Assembly: GCA_021807975.1 (NCBI GenBank)
Contig: JAKBCJ010000044.1
Coordinates: forward strand, 1 to 17,946
Direction: 5' to 3'
DNA length: 17,946 bases
Origin: Pseudomonadota bacterium
Lineage (GTDB): Bacteria; Pseudomonadota; Alphaproteobacteria; Acetobacterales; Acetobacteraceae
The stretch's first letter is position 1. Each line of letters starts with the position of its first letter. The notes beneath the pieces are model-generated. The model saw nothing but the letters and a program-made list of their open reading frames with translations, searched no databases and was not told where the DNA came from. Shown in pieces: positions 1 through 8,127 of this stretch. The position numbers were made by a program, and so were the translations under genes.

Positions 1-1051
1 CCACGACGGTCTCGACCGGCGGTGCCGCGATAGGCGCTATGTCGCCACGGCCCCTCAGCCACCAATCCGCAACCTCGCCCTGGCCGTCGCGCGGGTAGGC
101 GTGCGACAGATCACCGATCTCGCGATAGGTCACCGCCGCGCCCGCGCCTTGCAGCGTGCGCCAGGCGGTGCGCGCCATAGTGACCGGAAACATCCAGTCC
201 AGTGCGCCGTGGGTCAGGTGGATCGGCAGGCCGGTCAGCCGCTCCGGCGTGGTCATCGCCAGCAGGAACGGATGAAACGACCCCGCCACCGGAGCTAGAT
301 GCGTGAATGGGGAGTCGTCGGCAACGCCGCTCAGCAGTGTGAATGTGCCGCCGTCGCTCATGCCGGTCAGCAGCATGTGGGCGGGATCGACGTTCCAGCG
401 GCCGCGCACCCGGGTCAGGATATCGCTGAGGTTGCCGGCGTCGGTTTCGGGCTCCGTCAGCGACCATGTGCCCCCGATGGCGGTTGGGGCGACGACGATC
501 AGGCCGCGGGCGCGCGCCTCCGGCATCCAGTTCCACAGAAACAGCCGGCCGTGGCCAGACCCCCCATGCAGCGCCATAACCAGCGGCATCGGCGTGCCGG
601 GACGGTAGAACGGCGGGACATAGACCGAAAATCCGCCCCGTTCGGTGGTTTCGTTGGCGGCGTGGAACACCCCGGCATCGGGATGCGGCGGTTCGGCCAG
701 TCGCCGTAGCACCGCCGGGTCGTCCCGAAAGCAGGGTTCCAGGAAGTAACGCCCCACCTGCGGATCGCTATCCGCCAGCATCGCCAGCGCCTCCAGCGCT
801 CGGGAGTATTGCCGCAGGGCGCGATAGGCCTCCAGCATCGGATTCTCCGCCCTCGGCGCCGCACGCAGCCCGGTTCGGGCTCGGGCGGCAAACTGGGCGG
901 CCAGGGCGATCTGTTCGCTCTCCGCATCCATCGGGCTGTCTTCCAGCGCGGCAACCAGCGCATCCAACCGTCCGGGGTGCATCGCCTGTGCAATGTGGCT
1001 CAGTCCGTCCAGAACGCCGAACAAATGCGTCAGCGCCGCATCGTCTGTCAT
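1..1051 (-). CDS. alpha/beta-hydrolase, phospholipase/carboxylesterase-like (3' end outside window)
   Basis: Reading the minus strand from the ATG at 1051 gives an open frame of 350 codons with no stop before the window edge, so the C-terminus is missing. Residues 1-125 form an alanine-rich, probably helical extension of unknown role. The hydrolase domain starts near residue 140. It shows an oxyanion-type HGG (162-164), a nucleophile elbow GMSDGG with Ser232, an acid in GALDW (Asp285) and His317 in LSHAYP, so a full Ser-Asp-His triad is visible. The family (phospholipase/carboxylesterase, dienelactone-hydrolase-like) hydrolyses esters; the substrate cannot be told. I see no signal peptide, so a cytoplasmic enzyme is likely. 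The gene is divergent from the methyltransferase gene at 1115 across 63 bp that must hold both promoters. A purine-rich GGGCGGGG just before the ATG may serve as ribosome binding site. The fold call is firm and the specificity unknown. Confidence 0.85.
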   Translation of the reverse strand, partial: MTDDAALTHLFGVLDGLSHIAQAMHPGRLDALVAALEDSPMDAESEQIALAAQFAARARTGLRAAPRAENPMLEAYRALRQYSRALEALAMLADSDPQVGRYFLEPCFRDDPAVLRRLAEPPHPDAGVFHAANETTERGGFSVYVPPFYRPGTPMPLVMALHGGSGHGRLFLWNWMPEARARGLIVVAPTAIGGTWSLTEPETDAGNLSDILTRVRGRWNVDPAHMLLTGMSDGGTFTLLSGVADDSPFTHLAPVAGSFHPFLLAMTTPERLTGLPIHLTHGALDWMFPVTMARTAWRTLQGAGAAVTYREIGDLSHAYPRDGQGEVADWWLRGRGDIAPIAAPPVETVV

Positions 1052-1114
1052 TGCCCCGCCCTTCCCATACCGCCGTTCGTCCTGTTCCATACAAGCCGGG
1101 GAGACCGAACGCCA

Positions 1115-2413
1115 ATGACGCACGACAGATTGCTGGCCCTGTGGGACCATCTTGGCCTGGATGCGGCGCATGTCGCCACCCAGATGGCCGGAGATATCGC
1201 CGGCCTGGTGCGGGCCGCACCGGAACGGGTGGGCGGCGTCGTACTGTGCGCGGCCTCCAGGCTGGACCCAGAACCGTTCGCCGGGGTGGCGGACCGGCTC
1301 TGGATAATCGCCGGTTCGGCGGGGATGACGGCGGAGGTCGCGGGGGCCGCGGCGGTTCGGCTGCCGGCTGTTCGGCACCGTGTCCTGACCGGCTACGACG
1401 CCCCCGGCTGGGCGGATGTCGTTGCCGAACGGACGGCGGAGATCTTGGCGGTCCTGGACGCTCTGCCGCCGTTGCCCCCGGTTTCACTGCGGTCGGGGAC
1501 AGGGTCCGTTGCCGGTATTTCGTATGCGGTTCGGGGCGAGGGACCGCCCTTGGTGCTGCTGCCGTTCTTCCTGGCCCCCTCGCAGTGGGAACCGGCGCTG
1601 GATGAACTGTCACGGCGCTTTACCACGATCGTGCTGGGCGGGCGGTATCTGGGCGGGGTGGCGGCGCTGGAGGACCGGGCGTCGGGGCACAGTTACCGAA
1701 CGATGGCCGGGTCGCTGTGGGATGCGATGGCGATCGGGACCGGCGATACGGTGCTGGATGTCGGCTGCGGTTCGGGCGCGCTCGACCGGCTGCTGACCCG
1801 GAGATTGAACGGCGGGCGGATCGTCGCCACCGATCTGAACCGCTTCCTGCTGAAAGAGGCGGCGTTGCTGGCCGATGGCCTGCCTGTATCTTTTCAGCAG
1901 GCCAATGCGGAATCATTGCCGTTTCCCGATGCATCGTTCGATGCCGCGTTTACCATCACTGTGCTGGAGGAATGCGACGCCGATCGCGCGCTGCGGGAGT
2001 TGTATCGCGTGGTGAAGCCCGGTGGGCGGGTCGGGGTCATCGTGCGGGCGATCGACCTGCCGCAGTGGTGGAATTTGGACCTGCCAGAGGCGATCCGGCA
2101 AAAAACCGCTATACCGCCTCAGTCGGTGGGCCGGACGGGGGTTGCGGACGCGTCGCTGTATCCGCGGATGCGGCGTGCCGGTTTCCAGGCGCTGCAATGC
2201 TTTCCCAGTCTGGTGACATTCGACAATCCCGACGGGCCGATCTGGCGGTACCGGGAGGATCACGCGGTTTCACAACTTACCCAACAAGAAGCGGCCGTCT
2301 GGCGCGATGCGGCCGCGGCGGCCCGCCGGGACGGGCTGCTGTTCATGGCGAATCCGCTGCATTGCGCGGCCGGGACGAAACCCAAGGGAGATATCCATGC
2401 TGTTACTGCATAA
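1115..2413 (+). CDS. SAM-dependent methyltransferase with degenerate, permuted alpha/beta-hydrolase N-terminal region
   Basis: This is a 432-residue protein. The ATG at 1115 was chosen because the frame upstream of it lies inside the divergent hydrolase gene. Residues 195-310 form a class I methyltransferase: motif I VLDVGCGSG (213-221), the acidic end of strand 2 in VATD (Asp240), SLPFPDASFD (267-276) and the post-motif KPGGRVGV (301-308). Residues 1-118 read like the C-terminal half of an alpha/beta hydrolase: HLGLDAAHV, then TQMAG where a GHSMGG elbow is expected, then PERVGGVVL. Residues 135-176 read like the N-terminal half (ISYAVRGEGPPLVLL). The halves are therefore in swapped order, and the nucleophile Ser is replaced by Gln23. 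The hydrolase part is probably catalytically inactive and may bind substrate or support dimerisation (inference). The acceptor substrate is unknown. The 3' end overlaps the dehydrogenase start by 17 bases, so the two are probably co-translated. Confidence 0.85.
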   Translation: MTHDRLLALWDHLGLDAAHVATQMAGDIAGLVRAAPERVGGVVLCAASRLDPEPFAGVADRLWIIAGSAGMTAEVAGAAAVRLPAVRHRVLTGYDAPGWADVVAERTAEILAVLDALPPLPPVSLRSGTGSVAGISYAVRGEGPPLVLLPFFLAPSQWEPALDELSRRFTTIVLGGRYLGGVAALEDRASGHSYRTMAGSLWDAMAIGTGDTVLDVGCGSGALDRLLTRRLNGGRIVATDLNRFLLKEAALLADGLPVSFQQANAESLPFPDASFDAAFTITVLEECDADRALRELYRVVKPGGRVGVIVRAIDLPQWWNLDLPEAIRQKTAIPPQSVGRTGVADASLYPRMRRAGFQALQCFPSLVTFDNPDGPIWRYREDHAVSQLTQQEAAVWRDAAAAARRDGLLFMANPLHCAAGTKPKGDIHAVTA

Positions 2414-3428
2414 AACCAAACCCGGCTTTGGGCTGGAACTGTCCGATGGCGCCGAGGCCCCTGCGCCGGCCGCGGGGGAGGTCACGGTCCGGGTCGAAAA
2501 CGCCGGAATCTGCGGATCAGATGTCCATGCGTACGAATGGACGGACGGCTACGGCTTCATGGTGCCGCATTTGCCGGTGACGATGGGGCACGAATTCGCC
2601 GGCCGGGTTGCCGCCGCCGGGCCGGGGGTGTCGCTGGCCGGGGGGACAGCGGTTACGGTCATGCCCGGGGTGAACTGCGGCACCTGCGTCAACTGCCTGC
2701 GCGGTGACCGTCGCAACTGCCTGAAGCGCAGCGCGATCGGGCTGACCCGGAACGGCGGCTTCGCGCGATACGTGACCGTGCCGGCGGCGAACTGCCTGAA
2801 GTTGCCCGAAGGCGTCGATACCGAACTGGGCGCGCTGACAGAGCCCCTGGGGGTCGGCTGCGAGGCAGTGCTGACCGGGGAGGTCGGGCTGGGCGACACC
2901 GTGCTGGTCATGGGGCCGGGCACCATCGGCCAGGCCATCGCGTTGTTTGCCCGGGCGGCCGGGGCGGGGCGGGTGCTGATCGCCGGGCGGGCGGACGGCC
3001 CGCGGTTCGATACGATGCGCCAACTGGGCTTCGACGATATCCTGGATGTGGCCGACGGCCCGTTGTTCGATCTGACGATGGCCGCGACCGGCGGACGCAA
3101 GGTGGACGTGGTGATCGAGGCGACCGGGCATCCCCCGACCATCGTCGATGGCCTGGGCGTGCTGCGGACGGCGGGCATTCTGGTGGTGGCTGGAATCCAC
3201 CCCGGCCCGGTCTCCCTCCCGCTTACGGATTTCGTCCGCGCCCGGCAGCAGTTGCGGGCCACGCACGGCTGCGATCGCTTCACCTGGGACAAGGTGCTGT
3301 CCACCCTGGGCCGCGAGCCGGAACGCTTCCGGCCGATGATTACCCACCGGCTGCCGCTGGAACGCGGGCTGGAGGGGTTCGAACTGTCGCGCCAGCGGGC
3401 CGCGTCGAAGGTGATGCTGCGGCCATAG
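2397..3428 (+). CDS. zinc-dependent medium-chain alcohol/polyol dehydrogenase
   Basis: A 343-residue member of the medium-chain dehydrogenase family, the usual length for sorbitol or threonine dehydrogenase relatives. Catalytic zinc ligands are visible as Cys39 in GICGSD, His65-Glu66 in MGHEF and Glu149 in TEPLGVG. The structural zinc site is Cys94, Cys97, Cys100 and Cys108. The nucleotide-binding Rossmann motif is VMGPGTIGQ (171-179). It should oxidise a secondary alcohol or polyol with NAD(P)+ in the cytoplasm; the substrate cannot be read from sequence. The ATG at 2397 is favoured over upstream starts by the strong ribosome binding site AAGGGAG at 2384-2390, six bases away, and by the N-terminus expected for the family. 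It begins inside the end of the methyltransferase gene, so the two form an operon and may act on the same metabolite. A hairpin follows at 3439-3470. Confidence 0.9.
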   Translation: MLLLHKTKPGFGLELSDGAEAPAPAAGEVTVRVENAGICGSDVHAYEWTDGYGFMVPHLPVTMGHEFAGRVAAAGPGVSLAGGTAVTVMPGVNCGTCVNCLRGDRRNCLKRSAIGLTRNGGFARYVTVPAANCLKLPEGVDTELGALTEPLGVGCEAVLTGEVGLGDTVLVMGPGTIGQAIALFARAAGAGRVLIAGRADGPRFDTMRQLGFDDILDVADGPLFDLTMAATGGRKVDVVIEATGHPPTIVDGLGVLRTAGILVVAGIHPGPVSLPLTDFVRARQQLRATHGCDRFTWDKVLSTLGREPERFRPMITHRLPLERGLEGFELSRQRAASKVMLRP

Positions 3429-3438
3429 ACCCGGCCCG

Positions 3439-3470
3439 TGGCGGAAGACAGCATCAGGCGTCTTCCGCCA
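3439..3470. terminator. bidirectional terminator-like hairpin between convergent genes
   Basis: A perfect 11-bp inverted repeat (TGGCGGAAGAC at 3439-3449, its complement at 3460-3470) encloses a 10-base loop. It lies between the dehydrogenase stop (3428) and the emrB-like stop (3478), where a shared terminator is expected. There is no T-run on either side, so it may be a weak terminator or an mRNA 3'-end stabiliser. Confidence 0.6.
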
Positions 3471-3477
3471 GTGAACG

Positions 3478-5016
3478 CTAATCCATGATTGCCGCATGGT
3501 CCGGCGGCGCACCGCCGGCACCTTTTTTCGGCCGGCGCATGAGCAGCAGCAACAGCAGCATTGGTAACGCCATCAGCATCATCAGCTTCCAGTCGTCGTT
3601 GTAAGCAATGATTGCCGCCTGGCGGCTGATAATCGCATCCAGCATCTGCGCCCCCCTGTCCGTTACCGGCGACAGTGCCGCGGCCGCGCCCTGGAATGCC
3701 CTGTTCAGGGGGGTGATATAGCTGGTCAGAACGGAATGCTCGATCTGCTCGTTCTGTGTCACCAGCGCACCGGTTACCGAAATACCGATCGCGCTGCCGA
3801 CATTGCGCACCAGGCTCAGCAGCGCGGTGCCTTCCGTGCGCAGGGCCGGGTCGAGCGTGGCGAAGGCAATCACCTGCAACGGGATGAACACGAAGCCAAG
3901 GCCGGCGCCCTGCAGGATGGTGTTCACCACCATCGTGGTTTCCGACACGGCCGGTGTCCAGTCGGTCATCCGGTACAGGCTCCAGGACAGGATCACGATT
4001 CCGAACGCCATCAGCATCCGGGGATCGACTTTGCTGGACAGCCGGCCGGCGATCAGCATCGCCGCCATCGTGCCGAATCCGCGCGGCGCCATCACCAGGC
4101 CGGCGGTTTCAACCGGATAGTTACCCAACTCCTGCAGCCAGGGCGCCAGCAGCGCCGACACCGCCAGCAGCACCATGCCGACCGCGAACATCACCAACAG
4201 GCCGGCCGAGAGGTTGCGGTCCTTGAATACCGCCGGAGTGATGAACGGCTTCTTCGCGGTGAACATGTGGACGGCGAACAGGTAGAAACCCAGAGCGGCG
4301 ACCACGGCCTCGATAACGATTTCCGAGGAGCCGAACCAGTCCTGCGTTTCGCCGCGATCCAGCATCAACTGGAATGCCGCGATAGCCATGGCGAAAACGC
4401 CGAAGCCAAACCAATCGAACTTCATGTCCGCGGCGGGGTCGGTTTTCGGCAGGAACGCCGCCATCCCGGCGGCCGCGGCGATGCCGAATGGCAGATTGAC
4501 GAAGAACACCCAGCGCCAGTTATACAACTCGGTCAGGTAGCCGCCCAGGGTGGGCCCCAGGATTGGGCCGACCATCACCCCCATGCCCCAGATCGCCATC
4601 GCCGACCCGCGCTTTTCCGGCGGATAGATATTCAGCATCGTGGTTTGCGACAGCGGTACCAGGGCCGCCCCGAATACGCCTTGCAGCAGGCGGAAGCCCA
4701 CCATTTCGGGCAACGTACCGGCGACGCCGCACAGCATCGACGCCACGGTGAAGCCGATCATGGAGATCAGATACAAAGTCTTCAGCCCGAATCTGGCAGA
4801 CAGCCAGCCCACGGGGGCGGTCATGATGGCGGCGGCGGTGATGTAGGATGTCAGCACCCAGGTGATCTGATCCGAACTCGCCGACAGGCTGCCTTGCATA
4901 TATGGCAGGGCCACGTTGGCGATCGTCGAATCCAGGGACTGCATCAACGTGGCCAGCATCGCACAGACCGTTATCAGCGCGCGATGTGGCACCACCGTTT
5001 CCTGCTGGCTGGGCAT
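3478..5016 (-). CDS. emrB: EmrB/QacA-type MFS multidrug efflux permease (DHA2 family, 14 TM)
   Basis: A 512-residue inner-membrane drug:proton antiporter of the DHA2 family, full length. Family motifs are clear: LDSTIANVALP in TM1 (28-38, with the characteristic Asp), QITWVLTSYI (50-60), motif A GWLSARFGLKT (70-80) and the antiporter motif C running through GPILGPTLGGYL (150-161). Many hydrophobic segments fit 14 helices. In the family, EmrB pairs with the periplasmic adaptor EmrA and an outer-membrane TolC to expel hydrophobic compounds. The start ATG lies nine bases after the stop of the emrA-like gene. Its likely ribosome binding site AGGA overlaps that stop, which points to translational coupling. 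Substrates are unknown. Because the partner gene carries an amber codon, this pump may be non-functional in tripartite efflux unless it acts alone or uses another adaptor. Confidence 0.93.
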   Translation of the reverse strand: MPSQQETVVPHRALITVCAMLATLMQSLDSTIANVALPYMQGSLSASSDQITWVLTSYITAAAIMTAPVGWLSARFGLKTLYLISMIGFTVASMLCGVAGTLPEMVGFRLLQGVFGAALVPLSQTTMLNIYPPEKRGSAMAIWGMGVMVGPILGPTLGGYLTELYNWRWVFFVNLPFGIAAAAGMAAFLPKTDPAADMKFDWFGFGVFAMAIAAFQLMLDRGETQDWFGSSEIVIEAVVAALGFYLFAVHMFTAKKPFITPAVFKDRNLSAGLLVMFAVGMVLLAVSALLAPWLQELGNYPVETAGLVMAPRGFGTMAAMLIAGRLSSKVDPRMLMAFGIVILSWSLYRMTDWTPAVSETTMVVNTILQGAGLGFVFIPLQVIAFATLDPALRTEGTALLSLVRNVGSAIGISVTGALVTQNEQIEHSVLTSYITPLNRAFQGAAAALSPVTDRGAQMLDAIISRQAAIIAYNDDWKLMMLMALPMLLLLLLMRRPKKGAGGAPPDHAAIMD

Positions 5017-5025
5017 GGGCTATTC

Positions 5026-6120
5026 CTAGAACAGGTCGGACAGGCTGCGCGTATGGCCGGTGTCGATACTGACATCGGCGCTGATGCCCGCGCGCAGCGG
5101 CGGGTCCCCGGCTTTCATCTCGACCTCGACGCGAACCGGAACGCGCTGCACCACCTTCACCCAGTTGCCCGACGAATTCTGTGCCGGCAGCAGCGAGAAG
5201 TTCTGATCGGTCGCCGGGGCGACGCTCTGCACGGTGCCTTTCTAGGTGCGGCCCGGGTAAATATCGAAACTCACCTCGACCGGATCGCCATTCCTGGCAT
5301 AGGTCAACTGGGTTTCTTTTGGCTGCGCCTCCACCCATACATGATCGGTGGAAACCAGGCCAAACGCCGCCGTGCCAGCCCCCAGGTACATCCCCGGCTG
5401 CAGCTTGTTGACCTGCGTGACAATCCCGTCATAGGGGGCACGAACCACAGCGTGGTTCATTTCGCGCTGGGCTTCCGCCAACCGAGCCTCGGCCTGCTTA
5501 TAGGCGGGGGTGTCCTCGACGGCGATGTTGGGGTTCCCGGCAAGCTTCGCCAGCAATGCCCTGGCCTGGCTTTCCGAGGCACTGACGGCTTGCTGGTCGG
5601 CCGCGAGCTTGTATCGCGAATCATCGGTTTCCTGCTGGGTCACCGCATGCTGCTTCACCAGCGCGGCGAAACGGCCGTAGTTCGCCTGGTCGGAATTCAC
5701 CTGCTGCTGTTTGCCGGCGGTATCGCGCAAGGCCGCCTGATAGTCCGCCTTCATCGCCTCGATATTCAGCCGGGTCTGCGCCAGGTCGGCCCGGGCGTTA
5801 TCCAGCGCGATCTGGAATTTCTCCGGGTCCAGGCTGAACAGCACCTGACCTTTCTTCACCGCCTCACCTTCATCCACGGGAATGGAGCCGACGATGCCCG
5901 ACACGTCGGTGGACAACGTCATGCTGTCTGCCTGTACATATGCGTCGTCGGTATCCACCCAGCGCCCGCCGCTCAGCCAGTATGCGCCGGCTCCGATCGC
6001 CACAGCGAGTACGCCGCCGGCCATCAAACTCCATCGCAGCAGGTTCTGGCGGGATTGGGCCCCTCGAACCGGGGCGGGGCGGACGCGAACGGCTTCTTGT
6101 AATGCGCTGGCATGAGACAT
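5026..6120 (-). pseudogene. emrA: EmrA/HlyD-type membrane fusion protein interrupted by one in-frame amber codon
   Basis: The frame from the ATG at 6120 reads 292 residues, meets TAG at 5242-5244, then continues in the same frame for 71 more residues to a second TAG at 5026. The first part has a short cytoplasmic tail, one membrane anchor (about 29-50), the biotinyl-lipoyl half motif (DTDDAYVQAD, then VSGIVGSIPVDEGEAVKKGQVL), a long coiled-coil hairpin (about 100-220), the second lipoyl half VRAPYDGIV (226-234), and the start of the beta-barrel. The second part completes the barrel with the EmrA hallmark LLPAQNSSGNWVKVVQRVPV. Joined, they give a 364-residue protein of normal EmrA length. The break follows YPGRT, where homologues often have Trp, so TGG to TAG by one base change is the simplest explanation. 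Alternatives are sequencing error, amber suppression, or re-initiation at the GTG near 5232. The truncated product would lack part of the barrel. Confidence 0.88.
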
Positions 6121-6148
6121 CGTGGCTAACCCGATCGTATAGACTGTG

Positions 6149-6168
6149 ATCGTAAGCTAGCTTATGAT
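6149..6168. promoter_or_regulatory. palindromic operator candidate upstream of the emrA-like gene
   Basis: A 12-bp perfect palindrome TAAGCTAGCTTA (6153-6164) extends to 20 bp with one mismatched pair (9 of 10 pairs match). It lies 29 bases upstream of the emrA start. This is AT-richer than its surroundings, as expected of a promoter region. A -10-like TATACG on the minus strand (about 6135-6140) lies between it and the gene, so a bound dimer would cover the promoter. MarR and TetR family repressors commonly control emrAB operons through such sites, but no regulator gene is in the window. Operator function is inferred from symmetry and position only. Confidence 0.5.
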
Positions 6169-6272
6169 TTATGTTCCGCAACCCATGCTGCTATGCACAA
6201 TACTGGTGCCTTGGGTGCAAACAATGCGTGGGAACCCTTCCGGACCTCTCGCCGGCCTGTTTCGAAGCAGCG

Positions 6273-8126
6273 TCACAGAAACCCGGTGCTGAACCAGGGA
6301 ACTGCCGCGACCACGATCAATCCGGCCAAAACCGCCAGCAGATATGGCCAAATCCGCCGCATCGCCGCGTCCGGCGACACCCGCCCGATCGCACAGGCCG
6401 CATAGTAGCCAACCCCGAACGGCGGGGCGAACAGCCCGATACCCATCGCCAGGATCACCACCATCGCATAGTGGACCTCATTGATCCCGGCCAGCTTAGC
6501 GGACGGGAACAGCAGCGGCCCGAACAGCACGATGGCGGGAATGCCTTCCAGCACGCTGCCAAGCACCACGAACGCGACGATGGAAATCGCCATGAACCCC
6601 GCCGCGCCGCCTGGCATCGACGCCATCGCGGCGGCCAGCTGGCGGGAGAAGCCGGACTGCGTCAGCGCCCAGGCCATGCCGGTCGCGGTGCCGATAATCA
6701 GCAGGATCGCCCCCGACAGCGCCGCGGTTTCTACCAGCATCGGGAAAATCCGCCGCAACGGGAACTGGCGGTACACCAGCACGCCCATCAGGATCGCATA
6801 GACGATGCCGATGGTGGACACTTCGGTCGCCGTGGCGATGCCCTCGATCACCGCGGTGCGGATCACGAACGGCAGGACCAGCGCGGGCAGCGATACCACG
6901 AACGCCTTGCCGATGAAGCGCCATGGTGGGCGAACGACGCCGGCCATATTCTCATTCCGGCCGCGCCAGCGGGCGATGAACGCCAGAACGGCGGCCAGCA
7001 CCAGGGCTGGCATCAACCCGCCGGTGAACAACGCGGAAATCGATACGCCGGTCACCGATCCGATGGTGATCAGCACCAGCGACGGCGGGATTGTCTCGCT
7101 CATGGCGCCGGAGGCGGCCAGCAGCGACACCAACTCCCCCTCGTCCATCCCGCGCCGCTTCATGTCGGGGAACAAAACGGGTGCCACCGCCGCCATGTCG
7201 GCGGCCTTGGAGCCGGAAATGCCGGACACCAGATACATCGCCCCCAGCAGCACATAGGACAACCCGCCGCGCACATGCCCCAGCAGGGCCGACAGGAAAT
7301 TGACCATGGCGCGTGCCATGCCGGTCATTTCGATCAGCAGCCCGAGGAAGACGAACAGCGGCACCGCCAGCAGGATCAGCGAACTCATGCCCTCATCCAT
7401 GCGTGAGACCACCACTGTCAGCGGCGTCCTGGTCAGCGTCGCCAGATAGGCCAGCGTCGCCAGCCCAAAGGCGAAGCCGATCGGCACCGACAGCAGCACC
7501 GCCGCACCCAGCAGCAGCACGAAGAACAGCACCAGATTCCAGTTGCCGAACGCTTTCAGCCAAGGCCCCGCGAAATGCAACCCGGCCGCCAGCGCCACGA
7601 CAATGCCGATGCCGAACAGCGCATCCCTCCACGACAGCCGCAGCAACCGGCTGAGCGCCGTGACAACCATCAACACGCCGCCGACGAGGATCGCCATCGC
7701 CCGGTAGGTGTCGTGAATGCCCAGCGCGGGGGTTTCGATGAACCATTGATCCGATGCGTAGTCCCGGGCGGAGGGAACGATCATCAGCAGAAACACGGCG
7801 ACCGCGACGGTTGCCAAAGCGTCGGTGCGCGCCCGGGCGGCGGGGGACAGGCCGCCGACGATCGCGGTCAGGCGCATATGCTCCGACCGCTGTAACGCGA
7901 TCGTGCTGCCCAGCATGGCCAGCCACAGGAACAGGATCGAGGCCAGTTCATCCGTCCACACCAACGGGGCGTGGAAGACATAGCGGGCTGTCACCCCGGT
8001 GAACAGCACCAGGACCTCGGCCACCACCAGAACCGCCGCCGGGATTTCCGCGATGACGCGCAGTGCCACGTCGATACGGTAGGGCCAGAGCCCGGGTTGC
8101 GGTTCGGCTCCGGGGTCGTGGGCCAT
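6273..8126 (-). CDS. TRAP transporter fused small and large permease (DctQ-DctM)
   Basis: A 617-residue inner-membrane protein. Residues about 15-165 match the four-helix small permease DctQ, with the typical VWTDELASILFLWLA (56-70) and RSEHMRL. From about residue 195 to the end it is the DctM large permease, with many hydrophobic helices, GLLIEMTGMARAMV, SGISGSKAADMAAV and FAPPFGVGYYAACAIG. Together they use the sodium or proton gradient to import an organic acid delivered by the binding protein. The ATG at 8126 is preferred to an upstream start at 8201, because it sits one base past the dctP stop and because the upstream residues would lie inside dctP. Fused QM subunits are known in the family (as in sialic acid TRAP systems). 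Translational coupling to dctP is likely, as no strong ribosome binding site is seen. The substrate is unknown. Confidence 0.93.
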   Translation of the reverse strand: MAHDPGAEPQPGLWPYRIDVALRVIAEIPAAVLVVAEVLVLFTGVTARYVFHAPLVWTDELASILFLWLAMLGSTIALQRSEHMRLTAIVGGLSPAARARTDALATVAVAVFLLMIVPSARDYASDQWFIETPALGIHDTYRAMAILVGGVLMVVTALSRLLRLSWRDALFGIGIVVALAAGLHFAGPWLKAFGNWNLVLFFVLLLGAAVLLSVPIGFAFGLATLAYLATLTRTPLTVVVSRMDEGMSSLILLAVPLFVFLGLLIEMTGMARAMVNFLSALLGHVRGGLSYVLLGAMYLVSGISGSKAADMAAVAPVLFPDMKRRGMDEGELVSLLAASGAMSETIPPSLVLITIGSVTGVSISALFTGGLMPALVLAAVLAFIARWRGRNENMAGVVRPPWRFIGKAFVVSLPALVLPFVIRTAVIEGIATATEVSTIGIVYAILMGVLVYRQFPLRRIFPMLVETAALSGAILLIIGTATGMAWALTQSGFSRQLAAAMASMPGGAAGFMAISIVAFVVLGSVLEGIPAIVLFGPLLFPSAKLAGINEVHYAMVVILAMGIGLFAPPFGVGYYAACAIGRVSPDAAMRRIWPYLLAVLAGLIVVAAVPWFSTGFL

Positions 8127-8127
8127 G

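Noticed and set aside
809..1114. A 102-codon N-terminal extension of the methyltransferase fusion
   Set aside because: It is antisense to the hydrolase coding region and has no family similarity; the ATG at 1115 gives a sensible start.
768..1613. A 281-codon minus-strand frame rich in Pro and Arg
   Set aside because: It overlaps both the hydrolase and the methyltransferase genes out of frame; it is a composition artefact.
3736..6102. A very long open frame (788 codons) on the plus strand
   Set aside because: It is exactly antisense to the emrA/emrB-like genes, has a His/Arg/Gln-rich composition with no recognisable domain, and arises from high GC content at third positions of the real genes.
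6169..6272. Possible terminator of the TRAP operon
   Set aside because: Only four- to five-base imperfect pairings and no T-run; not convincing.
6171..7406. A 411-codon plus-strand frame
   Set aside because: It is antisense to the DctQM permease, has the same His/Arg/Gln-rich shadow composition and no motif.
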